Assembly: GCA_947499305.1 (NCBI GenBank)
Contig: CANMNN010000004.1
Span: 124,001-188,000, forward strand
Direction: 5' to 3'
Source of the DNA: an uncultured Arenicella sp.
GTDB lineage: Bacteria > Pseudomonadota > Gammaproteobacteria > Arenicellales > Arenicellaceae
Length of the DNA stretch: 64,000 bases
The notes under the pieces were generated by a model that was not told where the DNA came from, did not search any database, and saw nothing but the letters and a program-made list of their open reading frames with translations. Within the stretch, counting starts at the first letter, position 1, and each line of letters starts with the position of its first letter. Shown piece by piece: positions 35,620 to 44,057 of this stretch. The position numbers and the translations under genes are program-made.

Positions 35620-35673
35620 TTAAACCAGTGACACTGATTTAAGTCGTTCTGTGTCGCTCAAAAAGGAGTGATT

Positions 35674-37392
35674 ATGCAATCGTCGCAACTAATGTTTACG
35701 CTTGGCTCGTGCGTGTTTTTTATGGCCCTAGTTGGCCTTATTTCGTATCTTAAGACAAAAGATAGCGTCGATGATAAAGATGGCTACTTTCTTGCTGGGC
35801 GGGGGTTAACTGGTATTTTTATCGCCGGCTCAATGCTGCTCACCAATCTCTCCGCAGAACAGCTAACCGGTTTAAATGGCTCTGCCTATCAGCACAATAT
35901 GAGCGCAATGGCCTGGGAAGTCACCGCAGGGTTTGCCACCATAATCATGGCAATGGTGTTCCTTCCTCGTTACCTTGCCGGTGCGTTTACCACTTTACCT
36001 GGTTTCTTGAAAGATCGGTATGATGACGATGTGCGTCGATTAACAGTGGTCTTGTTTATGCTGGGCTATGGCCTGGTAACAATACCCTCTGTTCTTTATT
36101 CGGGCTCGCTTGCGGTCATAAAGTTATTTGATGTTCAAATGCTCACAGGCCTGGGTGACGAGGCTTCGATGTTTCTTACCGTGATTGTCGTTGGCTCTGT
36201 AGGGGCACTCTACGCGGTGTTTGGCGGCCTCAAAGCCGTTGTTGTATCTGACACTATTAACGGTATCGGGCTGCTCATAATTGGCATTCTTGTTCCAACC
36301 TTAGGCTTAATAATGTTAGGTGATGGCAGCTTTATGGCGGGCTTAACAACGATCGCGACAACCAATACTGAGAAGTTGAATGCTGTTGGCAGTGCAAGCG
36401 ACCCGGTACCGTTTGGGACTATTTTTACTGGGATGATTTTGGCCAATTTGTTTTACTGGGGAACTAATCAATACGTGATCCAAAGAACACTCGGTGCAGC
36501 GAGTTTGGCTGAAGGTCAAAAGGGCGTTCTACTCTCCGGCTATTTTAAATTATTGGTTCCGTTCATGATGATGGTTCCTGGTTTGATTGCATTTCATCTT
36601 TATGGCCCGGTTGGCGAAACTGTTACTAAAATGGACTTAGCTTATCCGCAGCTAGTTAAAGACGTGCTTCCTGTGTACTTATCTGGGTTCTTTTTGGCTG
36701 TGCTCTTAGGTGCTGTGTTTAGTTCGTTCAACTCTTTACTTAATAGTGCCGCGACGCTCTTCGTATTAGATGTTTATCAGCCTTTAGTTAAGTCAACAAT
36801 GAGCGACGCTCAACTTATAAAAATCGCTAAAATTGCTAGTGTCGTGATCGCGATATTTTCGTTTATTGCGGCGCCGCTACTTCAGTATGCAGAAGAGGGT
36901 CTGTGGCAAATTATTCGCGTGTTTACTGGGTTCTATAATATTCCAGTGATCGCTATAGTTTTAGTCGGCTTGTTTACAACCCATGTGCCGGCAATGGGCG
37001 CTAAAGTAGCGATTATTTTTCATGTCGTGGCTTACGGTTTGATTAAGTTTGTGTTTGATGTTGATCTGCACTTTATTCACTTGTATGCGGTTTTGTTTTT
37101 CATTGAAGTAAGCATTATGTTGGTTTTTGGAATGCTACAACCAAAGCAGGGTGGTACGCATTTCAAGCATCAACCGAAAGTTGATTTGACTCCTTGGCGT
37201 TACGGCTGGGCAGCAAGTTCAACCATGTTTGCCGGCATTATCTGCCTGTATTTATTATTCTCTCCAATCGGCTTAGTTGATGGCTTGTCGCCTTACTTTT
37301 GGTTATCAATTGCGGTGGTGTTGGTAGTCAATCTACTGATCTGTTTTTGGTCAGTTAAGGTTTACGATCGCAAGCTAGTTGAAACTGCATAA
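35674..37392 (+). CDS. Sodium:solute symporter (SSS/SLC5 family), probable sugar transporter
   Basis: About 572 residues, 13-14 membrane helices. SGLT-type features: YFLAGRGLTGIFIAGSMLLTNLSAEQLTGLNGSAY in pieces, LPRYLAGAFTTLPGFLKDRY, and SGFFLAVLLGAVFSSFNSLLNSAATLF around the Na+ site. A GTG lies six bases earlier, but AAGGAG is then too close, so the ATG at 35674 (5-nt spacing) is chosen. It would carry the sugar or glycoside handled by the adjacent GH31 enzyme across the inner membrane. Confidence 0.88.
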   Translation: MQSSQLMFTLGSCVFFMALVGLISYLKTKDSVDDKDGYFLAGRGLTGIFIAGSMLLTNLSAEQLTGLNGSAYQHNMSAMAWEVTAGFATIIMAMVFLPRYLAGAFTTLPGFLKDRYDDDVRRLTVVLFMLGYGLVTIPSVLYSGSLAVIKLFDVQMLTGLGDEASMFLTVIVVGSVGALYAVFGGLKAVVVSDTINGIGLLIIGILVPTLGLIMLGDGSFMAGLTTIATTNTEKLNAVGSASDPVPFGTIFTGMILANLFYWGTNQYVIQRTLGAASLAEGQKGVLLSGYFKLLVPFMMMVPGLIAFHLYGPVGETVTKMDLAYPQLVKDVLPVYLSGFFLAVLLGAVFSSFNSLLNSAATLFVLDVYQPLVKSTMSDAQLIKIAKIASVVIAIFSFIAAPLLQYAEEGLWQIIRVFTGFYNIPVIAIVLVGLFTTHVPAMGAKVAIIFHVVAYGLIKFVFDVDLHFIHLYAVLFFIEVSIMLVFGMLQPKQGGTHFKHQPKVDLTPWRYGWAASSTMFAGIICLYLLFSPIGLVDGLSPYFWLSIAVVLVVNLLICFWSVKVYDRKLVETA

Positions 37393-37400
37393 CTTCAAAT

Positions 37401-37424
37401 CATATATCTTATATAAGATATATG
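37401..37424. promoter_or_regulatory. Candidate GntR operator 2 (24-bp perfect palindrome)
   Basis: Left half CATATATCTTAT is followed directly by its exact reverse complement. The central 12 bp are identical to the palindrome at 32441. It starts 8 bp after the symporter stop and lies about 135 bp upstream of the TonB receptor gene, where a promoter is expected. Confidence 0.7.
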
Positions 37425-37460
37425 TTGATACAGCTGTCAACTATCGTTACACTCGAACGA

Positions 37461-37523
37461 GATAGGTAGCGATGGCTGTACTATTTCTTCGCGCTTTGTC
37501 GCTGTGATTTTCGACTACCTATC
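37461..37523. repeat. Inverted repeat in the TonB-receptor leader
   Basis: Perfect arms GATAGGTAG (37461-37469) and CTACCTATC (37515-37523), 45 nt apart, end about 35 bp before the receptor start. It could fold in the leader RNA or be a protein site. Confidence 0.4.
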
Positions 37524-37558
37524 GCAAACGAATAAGCAAAAATGGAGAGAGAAGAGTT

Positions 37559-39883
37559 ATGAAAAATAGCATTCAAATGCGTAGGGTAGCGATTGCAATC
37601 AATTCGCTGCTTATAGCAGGGTTAGCCGCGCCGGTTCATGCCCAGCAAGATGGTTTTCTAGAAGAAATTGTGGTCACCGCTCAAAAACGAGAAGAGAGCG
37701 TGCAAGACGTTCCGATTGCAGTGAGCGTACTTGGTGCTGATAAAATCGAATCAGCACATGCGGTCGGCCTTGAAAGTCTACAGCAGCTGATACCATCGGT
37801 GTCATTTCGAAAAGGTAATACCAACCGTAATTCCGCCGTCGTGGTTCGTGGTATTGGCACTATCTCATTTAGTACTGCTGCCGAGCCGAGTGTATCGACT
37901 GTGGTGGATGGAGTAGTCCTTGGCCGTTCAGGCCAAGCGTTTACCGATTTATATGATTTAGAGCGACTAGAGGTCTTGCGTGGCCCGCAGGGTACTTTAT
38001 TTGGAAAGAACGCATCTGCGGGTGTTGTTAACTTAACGACAAAACGTCCGACTGAAGAATTGAGCGGCTCGGTTGATCTTTCTATTTTTGAAGATAACGA
38101 ATACCGACTGAAAGGTCGTGTGTCTGGTTCTTTGAGTGAAAACGTTCGAGCTAGCTTGACCGCATTTAGTGGTGACTTTGATGGGTACATCACCAACACT
38201 TTTAACGGCGATACAATTCAAGGTTATGACCGTCAAGGGTTCCGCGGAATGCTTGAGTGGGACGTCAACGAAAATGTTGATGTTCTTGTAATCGCAGAAG
38301 ATTACAGCGCTAAAGATGATTGCTGTGCTGATTTATCGTTGCTGCCTAATGGGCGTGATCCAAGCTCGCCAGCAAACCCCAATAGTGCAGGCATTGTAAA
38401 TGGTGTCGCTGATCTAGACCTTGACCAACGCTTGGTAGATCACGACTTAACAACGCGCACTATTGATGATTCAACCTCGTTGTCAATTCAGGTTGACGCA
38501 GGCGTCGGTGATTTGACACTTACATCAATTACGGCCTACCGAGAGTGGGACAACACAGAGATTAGGGAAGGAGATTTCACGTCAAATGCAGGTGATATTC
38601 CGCTACCAGTAGACTTTAGTTCAACCTTTTTTCAGCTGCATGATATTGGCATTCAAAGCTGGTCACAATTCTCACAAGAAGTGCGTATCGCATCTGCAAC
38701 TGATCAAGCATTAACCTGGCAGGCAGGAATATTTTACTGGAATCTAGAGTCTGATCGCAGCTTTCGCCGCGATGCGAGCTGCCAAGTACACCCTAATAAC
38801 GCTGGCATTTTGGCAGCGAATCCGGGCCTAACTTGTTTGTCTACAGATATTGTTGCGGCGACTGCTGTGTTTGACACTGAGTTTGAAAACTTGTCAGTTT
38901 TTGGACAAGGCTCATACGCGATTAACGACCAAGTCGAGCTGATATTTGGCCTACGTTACACTGACGACGAAGTATCGTTTAATCACCGCAGGATTAATAA
39001 TGACCCATTTGGTCGTCGTGGTGTTGGTGTGCGTGGTGCAGCAAATAACACCGATTTTAGCGGCCAAACTGATGATACTGATACGTCAGGGAAAGTTGGC
39101 TTAACTTGGGCAGCAACAGACTCAAGTTTGGTTTACGCCACTTTTTCTCAAGGTTATAAGGGCCCAGCATTTAACGTGTTCTACAATCAAGCGTTGGCAA
39201 ACACCTTGCCGATCAGTTCTGAATCTTCTGAGCAGATCGAGTTAGGTTATAAATTGACAACAGGGAACCTGTTCGCCAATGTTGCGGTTTTTACTACTGA
39301 TATCGAAAACCTACAGGCTAATAACATCGACACAAGCCTAGGCACTGCAACAACGACTTTGACGAATGCAGGTGATATTTCTACAGAAGGTATTGAAGTT
39401 GATTTTATCTGGCAGCCAAGTGAGAACTTTCAGCTAACAGGTGGTTTCGCTTCAATTGATGCTGAGATTGATCGTTTTAATTGTCCAGTTGGCGTTCCAG
39501 CAAGTGCTTGCACTGACCGTAGTGGTCTGGACGTACCATTTTCGCCTGATTTGAAGTACACCATCGGTGCTAACTACGTAATGGCGCTAAAAAGTGGGAC
39601 TGAAGTAATCTTTGATGCTTCGTTTGTACATACCGATGAACAGGTTGCTGGTCTGCCAGCCAATAACGGTACAACAGCGCCCCAAGCCTTGTTACCAGAG
39701 TACGATATTATCAATGCAAGCATTGCGTTCTCATTTCAAGACGATAAGTATCGCTTAACTCTAATTGGTAAAAACTTAGGCGACGAAAGCTATGTAACCA
39801 CGTTTAGCGGTGATGGTTTCCGCTATCAAATCCCAAGAGATGCTGAGCGTTATTTTGGCGCTTCGTTTAGAGCTAATTTTTAG
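37559..39883 (+). CDS. TonB-dependent receptor, probable glycoside/sugar uptake
   Basis: 774 residues. The signal peptide ends at PVHAQQ, the TonB box region is FLEEIVVTAQKREESVQDVP, and the plug includes LQQLIPSVSFRKGNTNRNSAVVVRGIGTISF in pieces and LERLEVLRGPQGTLFGKNASAGVVNL. The barrel closes with FGASFRANF, ending in Phe. The plug type (REESVQDVPIAVSVL) is that of the large group of gammaproteobacterial and sphingomonad receptors for organic compounds rather than classical siderophores. Position behind the symporter and operator suggests import of the same substrate. A strong terminator follows. Confidence 0.88.
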   Translation: MKNSIQMRRVAIAINSLLIAGLAAPVHAQQDGFLEEIVVTAQKREESVQDVPIAVSVLGADKIESAHAVGLESLQQLIPSVSFRKGNTNRNSAVVVRGIGTISFSTAAEPSVSTVVDGVVLGRSGQAFTDLYDLERLEVLRGPQGTLFGKNASAGVVNLTTKRPTEELSGSVDLSIFEDNEYRLKGRVSGSLSENVRASLTAFSGDFDGYITNTFNGDTIQGYDRQGFRGMLEWDVNENVDVLVIAEDYSAKDDCCADLSLLPNGRDPSSPANPNSAGIVNGVADLDLDQRLVDHDLTTRTIDDSTSLSIQVDAGVGDLTLTSITAYREWDNTEIREGDFTSNAGDIPLPVDFSSTFFQLHDIGIQSWSQFSQEVRIASATDQALTWQAGIFYWNLESDRSFRRDASCQVHPNNAGILAANPGLTCLSTDIVAATAVFDTEFENLSVFGQGSYAINDQVELIFGLRYTDDEVSFNHRRINNDPFGRRGVGVRGAANNTDFSGQTDDTDTSGKVGLTWAATDSSLVYATFSQGYKGPAFNVFYNQALANTLPISSESSEQIELGYKLTTGNLFANVAVFTTDIENLQANNIDTSLGTATTTLTNAGDISTEGIEVDFIWQPSENFQLTGGFASIDAEIDRFNCPVGVPASACTDRSGLDVPFSPDLKYTIGANYVMALKSGTEVIFDASFVHTDEQVAGLPANNGTTAPQALLPEYDIINASIAFSFQDDKYRLTLIGKNLGDESYVTTFSGDGFRYQIPRDAERYFGASFRANF

Positions 39884-39913
39884 TGATTGAACAATAGTCG
39901 TAACCATCATGAA

Positions 39914-39939
39914 GGGTCGCCATTTGGCGACCCTTTTTT
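39914..39939 (+). terminator. Rho-independent terminator after the TonB receptor
   Basis: GGGTCGCC-ATTT-GGCGACCC (8 bp perfect stem, 4-nt loop) followed by six T, about 30 bp after the receptor stop. It marks the end of the GntR-controlled block. Confidence 0.93.
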
Positions 39940-39991
39940 ACACATCATCTGTCGCGATCTCGAAAGCACTTTAATCAATCATGATCGGTGC

Positions 39992-40198
39992 CTATTCGCT
40001 CAAATCTGTCTTAGAATCGACGCAGCTTTCAAGCGTAATCTCATCGGCTTTTCCGGTTTCAACATAGTCTTCCCATGCTCTATCGAGAGCCGCTTGCTCG
40101 GCCGCGTAACAAGAATCAAAGTTCGTTTGGTAAACCGCTTTATGAACAACCCCGTGCTCATTTACCAAAAACGATAACAATATAGTAACTGTCTTCAT
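39992..40198 (-). CDS. Small hypothetical protein
   Basis: From the ATG at 40198 it encodes 68 residues: a hydrophobic opening MKTVTILLSFLV, then a charged acidic body with two cysteines (NFDSCYAAEQAALDRAW, LESCVD). The frame can extend two codons to a TTG. Codon usage looks gene-like and the ORF sits alone after the terminator at 39914, but an overlapping plus-strand ORF cannot be fully excluded. No family recognised. Confidence 0.45.
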   Translation of the reverse strand: MKTVTILLSFLVNEHGVVHKAVYQTNFDSCYAAEQAALDRAWEDYVETGKADEITLESCVDSKTDLSE

Positions 40199-40204
40199 AT
40201 CCAA

Positions 40205-40514
40205 CCCCGTGTGTGATATCTCCTAACACGTTAGAGCAAAATTGATCAAATTCCAATACGGTTTCAGACATTAAATCTTTAAAAATTGCAAATAAAACAT
40301 GGGTTTATCGAATTTTAGATGTGTTGAAAATCGGACATTAGTGCGCGCGGCCTTTTCGTCATTAAGCCGACATTTGTCAACATTGGGCGAAGTGTACGTG
40401 GGTTTAGCGGTACTCTCTAAATTCGTCGGCGCATAGGTAGGTGCATAGGTAGATATAGCAAGCCGAGCTCGTATGCCGGACTTTGCGCGGAATTGTTTAA
40501 CCGATAAAGAAAAG
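40205..40514. other. Intergenic region before tRNA-Ser
   Basis: No convincing gene. The only structure seen is GCATAGGTAG repeated twice with a 12-bp period (40431-40452). The minus-strand frame across this stretch shows no recognisable protein. On the tRNA strand the sequence just past the tRNA 3' end has a short T-run that may terminate it. Confidence 0.5.
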
Positions 40515-40605
40515 TGGCGGAGAAAGAGGGATTCGAACCCTCGATACGCTATAAACGTATACACACTTTCCAGGCGTGCGCTTTCGACCACTCAGCCATT
40601 TCTCC
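40515..40605 (-). tRNA. tRNA-Ser (GGA anticodon)
   Basis: On the minus strand the acceptor arms GGAGAAA and TTTCTCC pair. The anticodon loop CTGGAAA, closed by CACGC/GTGTG, gives anticodon GGA. A long variable arm typical of serine follows, and the T-loop is GGTTCGAATCC. The discriminator is G and CCA is encoded. 91 nt including CCA. Confidence 0.96.
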
Positions 40606-40773
40606 GCATACATAACTCTTGAGGTTTATGACCTCGAAAAAACTATCCATGTAACGCCCATCGTAATGAGCGAGTGGCAGGATAAACTAGATCTGTTCAG
40701 GGTTCAATTGCTTATTGTCTTACTGTGCAAACTCTTGTTTGCCATCAACCATGTGAATCGCTATTCTAGCTTG

Positions 40774-42195
40774 ATGGGACCAATAGAAAGCCTAGTCGCG
40801 GCATTCCAATCTGTTAAACAGCTCGTGCGCTTTTGCTTGCGACATCTAGAGCTCATATTGGTGCTTGGCCTTATTATCATCGCGGCCATTCAATACTATG
40901 TACGTCCCCAGTCTCAGTCGTTAAGCGATATTCTAAAATCCGGCGAACTAAGAGTATTAATAGCTGATGAGCCGGATTCACAATACGTTTTTAATCGCCA
41001 ACACTATGGTTTTGAGTATGAGTTGTTAGAAGCCTTCGCCGGTGACTTGGGCGTGGATCTTAACGTCGAAGTTGTGCCTTATGGTGAGCTTTTTACCTTA
41101 CTCGACGCCGGGGCAGGCGATATTGCCGTCGGCGGTATTGTTGATTCTCCGTTTGTGCGGCGCGCAGCAACTCCGAGTATCGCTTGGTATAAGGCGCAGA
41201 CTACTGTCGTCTACAGGCGCGGGACACAAAGACCCAAAAGAATAGATGACCTTGAGCGACATAAAGTATTGGCATCATCCCGATATTTTGAAATTGAAGC
41301 GTTAAAGAGTTTGAATATAGTCGATGATCACCGATCGGAGTACGCCTTACTAAGCGCAGTTGACCAAGGGAGTGAGGCATATGTCTTGAGTGTCAATTAT
41401 CGGGCTAGAGCCGCCAAGCACTATCTTCCGAACTTAAATCGAAGCTTTATATTGCCTGATTTGCTCGATATTGTTTGGGCCTTGCCAAGGCGTGTCGATA
41501 CTCCATTGCAAATTCGTTTAAACGGCTTTTTGGAAGCAGCGCTTGAGCAGAACCTGCCAACCGAGTTAGCTAACAACTATTTCAAGCTGCCAAAACGTTT
41601 ATCGACTTATGATGCTTTGGCCGTACATAAGAAGATTGAGACCGTATTCCCAAATTTCGAATATGCATTTAAGCGCGCCGCTCGCAGGGGCGATATTGAT
41701 TGGCAACTATTAGCTGCAATTGCTTATCAAGAATCTCGTTGGTCGAACGATGCCCGTTCTCCTACAGGTGTACGTGGCCTGATGCAGCTCACAACTGAGA
41801 CAGCTGAAGCTCTTGGTGTTGACGATAGGCTAGATATGAACCAGAGTATCGATGCCGCCGCGCAGTACCTTAAACAACTAAGACGGCGCTTGCCTGTGCG
41901 AATAAAAGAGCCTCAACGCACTTGGTTCGCCGTAGGAGCTTATAATGTTGGGATGAAGCATATACTTGCGGCTTATAGAAAGGCCCGTGATCAAGGCTTA
42001 GACGAAACCCAATGGAGCACAATTAGCGGTTTGCTGCCAACATTGTATGGCAAGCCGTTCGATCGAGGAGTGCAAGCTCAAAAGTACGTCGAGCGCGTGC
42101 AAATTTTTACGGATATTATGCGTTTTTATGATTTACATCAAAGAAAGACTGAGGAGTTACAGGAAGGGGTTGTTGAGCTCGCGTCGGCAGAATAA
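40774..42195 (+). CDS. mltF: Membrane-bound lytic murein transglycosylase MltF-like
   Basis: The frame is open from 40576, but that would run through the tRNA gene. The ATG at 40774 puts a membrane segment (LELILVLGLIIIAAIQYYV) near the N-terminus and is preferred (473 residues). A solute-binding-protein-3 domain follows (LSDILKSGELRVLIADEPDS onward). The C-terminal SLT lysozyme-like domain has the catalytic Glu in IAYQESRWSNDARSPTGVRG, then LMQLTTETAEALGV and AVGAYNVGMKHI. The two-domain order is that of MltF, which cleaves glycan strands of peptidoglycan at the envelope. Confidence 0.85.
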   Translation: MGPIESLVAAFQSVKQLVRFCLRHLELILVLGLIIIAAIQYYVRPQSQSLSDILKSGELRVLIADEPDSQYVFNRQHYGFEYELLEAFAGDLGVDLNVEVVPYGELFTLLDAGAGDIAVGGIVDSPFVRRAATPSIAWYKAQTTVVYRRGTQRPKRIDDLERHKVLASSRYFEIEALKSLNIVDDHRSEYALLSAVDQGSEAYVLSVNYRARAAKHYLPNLNRSFILPDLLDIVWALPRRVDTPLQIRLNGFLEAALEQNLPTELANNYFKLPKRLSTYDALAVHKKIETVFPNFEYAFKRAARRGDIDWQLLAAIAYQESRWSNDARSPTGVRGLMQLTTETAEALGVDDRLDMNQSIDAAAQYLKQLRRRLPVRIKEPQRTWFAVGAYNVGMKHILAAYRKARDQGLDETQWSTISGLLPTLYGKPFDRGVQAQKYVERVQIFTDIMRFYDLHQRKTEELQEGVVELASAE

Positions 42196-42259
42196 ACGAC
42201 TACTTTAGCTAGCATAAGCTCGCTATAATCATCTCTGTCCTGTTTACCTTTATTAGATC

Positions 42260-43135
42260 ATGTCAAAGCCTCAGACCTTTTTTCACGTTGGCTACGCTCG
42301 GGCGGCGTCCACGTTTTTGCAGAAGACCGTCTTTCCAGCGTTAACGGGTTTGCAATACATCCCTAGAAATAACTTTAGAGTTCGTGAAAGCGAGAAAAAG
42401 CGTTTCAAGGCTGACAAAATTCTTATGTCGCGCGAAGCCGGCGAATATATTGTAGATCGCTGCGATCGTGTAAAAGATGTGTTCGGTAGCAAAATCATTA
42501 TTTCGGTGCGCCGGCACGACGCGCTAGCGGCCTCAACTTATCGTTTGTACGTAAAAAATGGAAATACTTTCCGCTTTACTCAATTTTTGGATATCGACAA
42601 TAACAAAGGTGTCCGAAAGCTCGAAGACTTTACTTATATGAACTTGGTTCAGCACATTGAGCGGACAACCGGCACGAAGCCTTTACTGCTCATTTTTGAG
42701 GATTATATCAATGACCCTGATTTCTATATCGATACGCTGTGCGCTTACATGCAGTGCGGCGTAGACAAATCGAAGCTAAGTCAAAAGGCAGTACACAAAT
42801 CGTATACTGACAAGCAGCTGCGTATTCGTCGCCAACTTGCCGATAAGTATCTACCTCAGGAACAAAATAAAGCAGCCTTAGATCAATCGCACATTGGTGA
42901 TTTTACTAAGCTCAAGAGCATGAAAGACAACTTCATGATTCGAATTTCGGGCCTATTTATGCGACTGGCGCGCTTCGCGCCGGACTCTTGGCTTAATGAC
43001 GAGCCGCTAATAGATCAGGCTCATATGCAGAGGGTTAGAGACCACTTTGCAGATGACTGGGTGGCTTGTTATGAGTATGTCGAGCAACAGAGCATAGAGC
43101 TTGGCATTGGCCGAAACGTGGCAATTAATGACTGA
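42260..43135 (+). CDS. P-loop sulfotransferase-like protein
   Basis: 291 residues. N-terminal FFHVGYARAASTFLQKTVF fits the 5'-phosphosulfate-binding loop (GxPRSGTT-like, here GYARAAST). SKIIISVRRHDALAASTYRLY fits the 3'-phosphate-binding segment with Arg and Ser. A conserved-type LLLIFEDYINDPDFYIDTLC follows. Such enzymes transfer sulfate from PAPS to a sugar, lipid or polymer; acceptor unknown. No signal peptide. It lies 64 bp after mltF and 9 bp before queF, so it may share a transcript with queF. Confidence 0.72.
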   Translation: MSKPQTFFHVGYARAASTFLQKTVFPALTGLQYIPRNNFRVRESEKKRFKADKILMSREAGEYIVDRCDRVKDVFGSKIIISVRRHDALAASTYRLYVKNGNTFRFTQFLDIDNNKGVRKLEDFTYMNLVQHIERTTGTKPLLLIFEDYINDPDFYIDTLCAYMQCGVDKSKLSQKAVHKSYTDKQLRIRRQLADKYLPQEQNKAALDQSHIGDFTKLKSMKDNFMIRISGLFMRLARFAPDSWLNDEPLIDQAHMQRVRDHFADDWVACYEYVEQQSIELGIGRNVAIND

Positions 43136-43144
43136 CGTACGACA

Positions 43145-43981
43145 ATGAGTAATAAATTTAATCTAAGCGATCTATCACTAGGTAAAACGACTGATTATCA
43201 AAGCTCTTATACGCCACAGTTGCTGCAAGCGGTCCCCCGCAGTTTGAATCGCGAAGAGCTTGGCTGTGTAGAAACACAGCCCTTTTTTGGTATAGATATT
43301 TGGCACGCCTACGAACTTTCGTGGTTAAACTCTAAAGGTAAACCTGTTGTGATGCTCGCTCGTTGCAGCCTAAGTTGCGCGACTCCCAATATTATCGAGT
43401 CAAAGTCGTTCAAACTCTACCTGAATAGCTTTAATCAGTCGCAGTTTGCGACTCAAGAAGAGGTCCACTGGATTCTCGAACGTGATTTATCAAAGGTTGC
43501 TGAGGGCAAGGTATCGGTTGAGCTAATACATGCCGATAATGTGAATGAATTATCTCCGGTGGCGCTGCCTGGCCTGTGTATCGATAATCTTGATATAAGC
43601 ATTAACGAATATACCTTGAATCCAAATTTGCTGAAGTTGGCGAAAGGGGGCGATGTTGTGCATGAGACATTGCATAGTCATCTCCTTAAATCCAATTGTT
43701 TGATTACCAATCAACCAGACTGGGCGAGTGTTGTAGTCAGCTATACTGGCCAAAGGATTGACCATGAGTCTCTACTTAAGTACTTAATTTCTTTTCGCTC
43801 GCATAATGAATTTCATGAGCAATGCGTAGAAAGAATTTATTGCGATCTATTGGGCGCGTTTGAGCTTCAAGATCTGAGTGTTCAAGCTTTGTATACTCGC
43901 CGAGGCGGTTTGGATATCAACCCTTTTCGTGCCTCCAACACCGATTTGAAAGCACCTTTGATGCGAGTCAATCGACAGTAA
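43145..43981 (+). CDS. queF: NADPH-dependent preQ0 reductase QueF (long form)
   Basis: 278 residues, close in length to E. coli QueF. Clear family marks: LSLGKTTDYQSSYTPQLLQ, VPRSLNREELG, IESKSFKLYLNSFNQ and HLLKSNCLITNQPDW with active-site Cys185 and Asp192. Also FRSHNEFHEQCVERIYCDLL and YTRRGGLDINPFR. It reduces 7-cyano-7-deazaguanine to preQ1 in queuosine biosynthesis. Strong terminator follows. No other queuosine gene is in the window. Confidence 0.96.
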   Translation: MSNKFNLSDLSLGKTTDYQSSYTPQLLQAVPRSLNREELGCVETQPFFGIDIWHAYELSWLNSKGKPVVMLARCSLSCATPNIIESKSFKLYLNSFNQSQFATQEEVHWILERDLSKVAEGKVSVELIHADNVNELSPVALPGLCIDNLDISINEYTLNPNLLKLAKGGDVVHETLHSHLLKSNCLITNQPDWASVVVSYTGQRIDHESLLKYLISFRSHNEFHEQCVERIYCDLLGAFELQDLSVQALYTRRGGLDINPFRASNTDLKAPLMRVNRQ

Positions 43982-44006
43982 ATTGGTGTAAAGTGCTAAT
44001 ATGAAT

Positions 44007-44040
44007 AAGGCCTTAGAGCAGCTACTCTAAGGCCTTTTTT
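44007..44040. terminator. Bidirectional Rho-independent terminator between queF and the acyl-CoA dehydrogenase gene
   Basis: Perfect arms AAGGCCTTAGAG and CTCTAAGGCCTT with a 6-nt loop, then a T-run. It separates two convergent genes. Confidence 0.93.
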
Positions 44041-44057
44041 ACGGACTTAATGTTGAA

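Noticed and set aside
37681-38199. 172-codon minus-strand ORF inside the TonB receptor
   Set aside because: Antisense shadow with skewed composition over the conserved plug domain.
30353-39883. A plain xyloglucan or alpha-xyloside utilisation locus
   Set aside because: Not excluded, but ranked second: it fits the YicI-like GH31 and xylose-reductase-like AKR, yet leaves the dioxygenase unexplained, and no xylose isomerase, xylulokinase or xylitol dehydrogenase is nearby.
40431-40452. GCATAGGTAG direct repeat as a CRISPR or iteron array
   Set aside because: Only two copies with a 12-bp period; too short for either.
40576-40773. N-terminal extension of the mltF frame
   Set aside because: It runs through the tRNA-Ser gene on the opposite strand and lacks a ribosome-binding site; the ATG at 40774 gives a normal membrane-anchored start.
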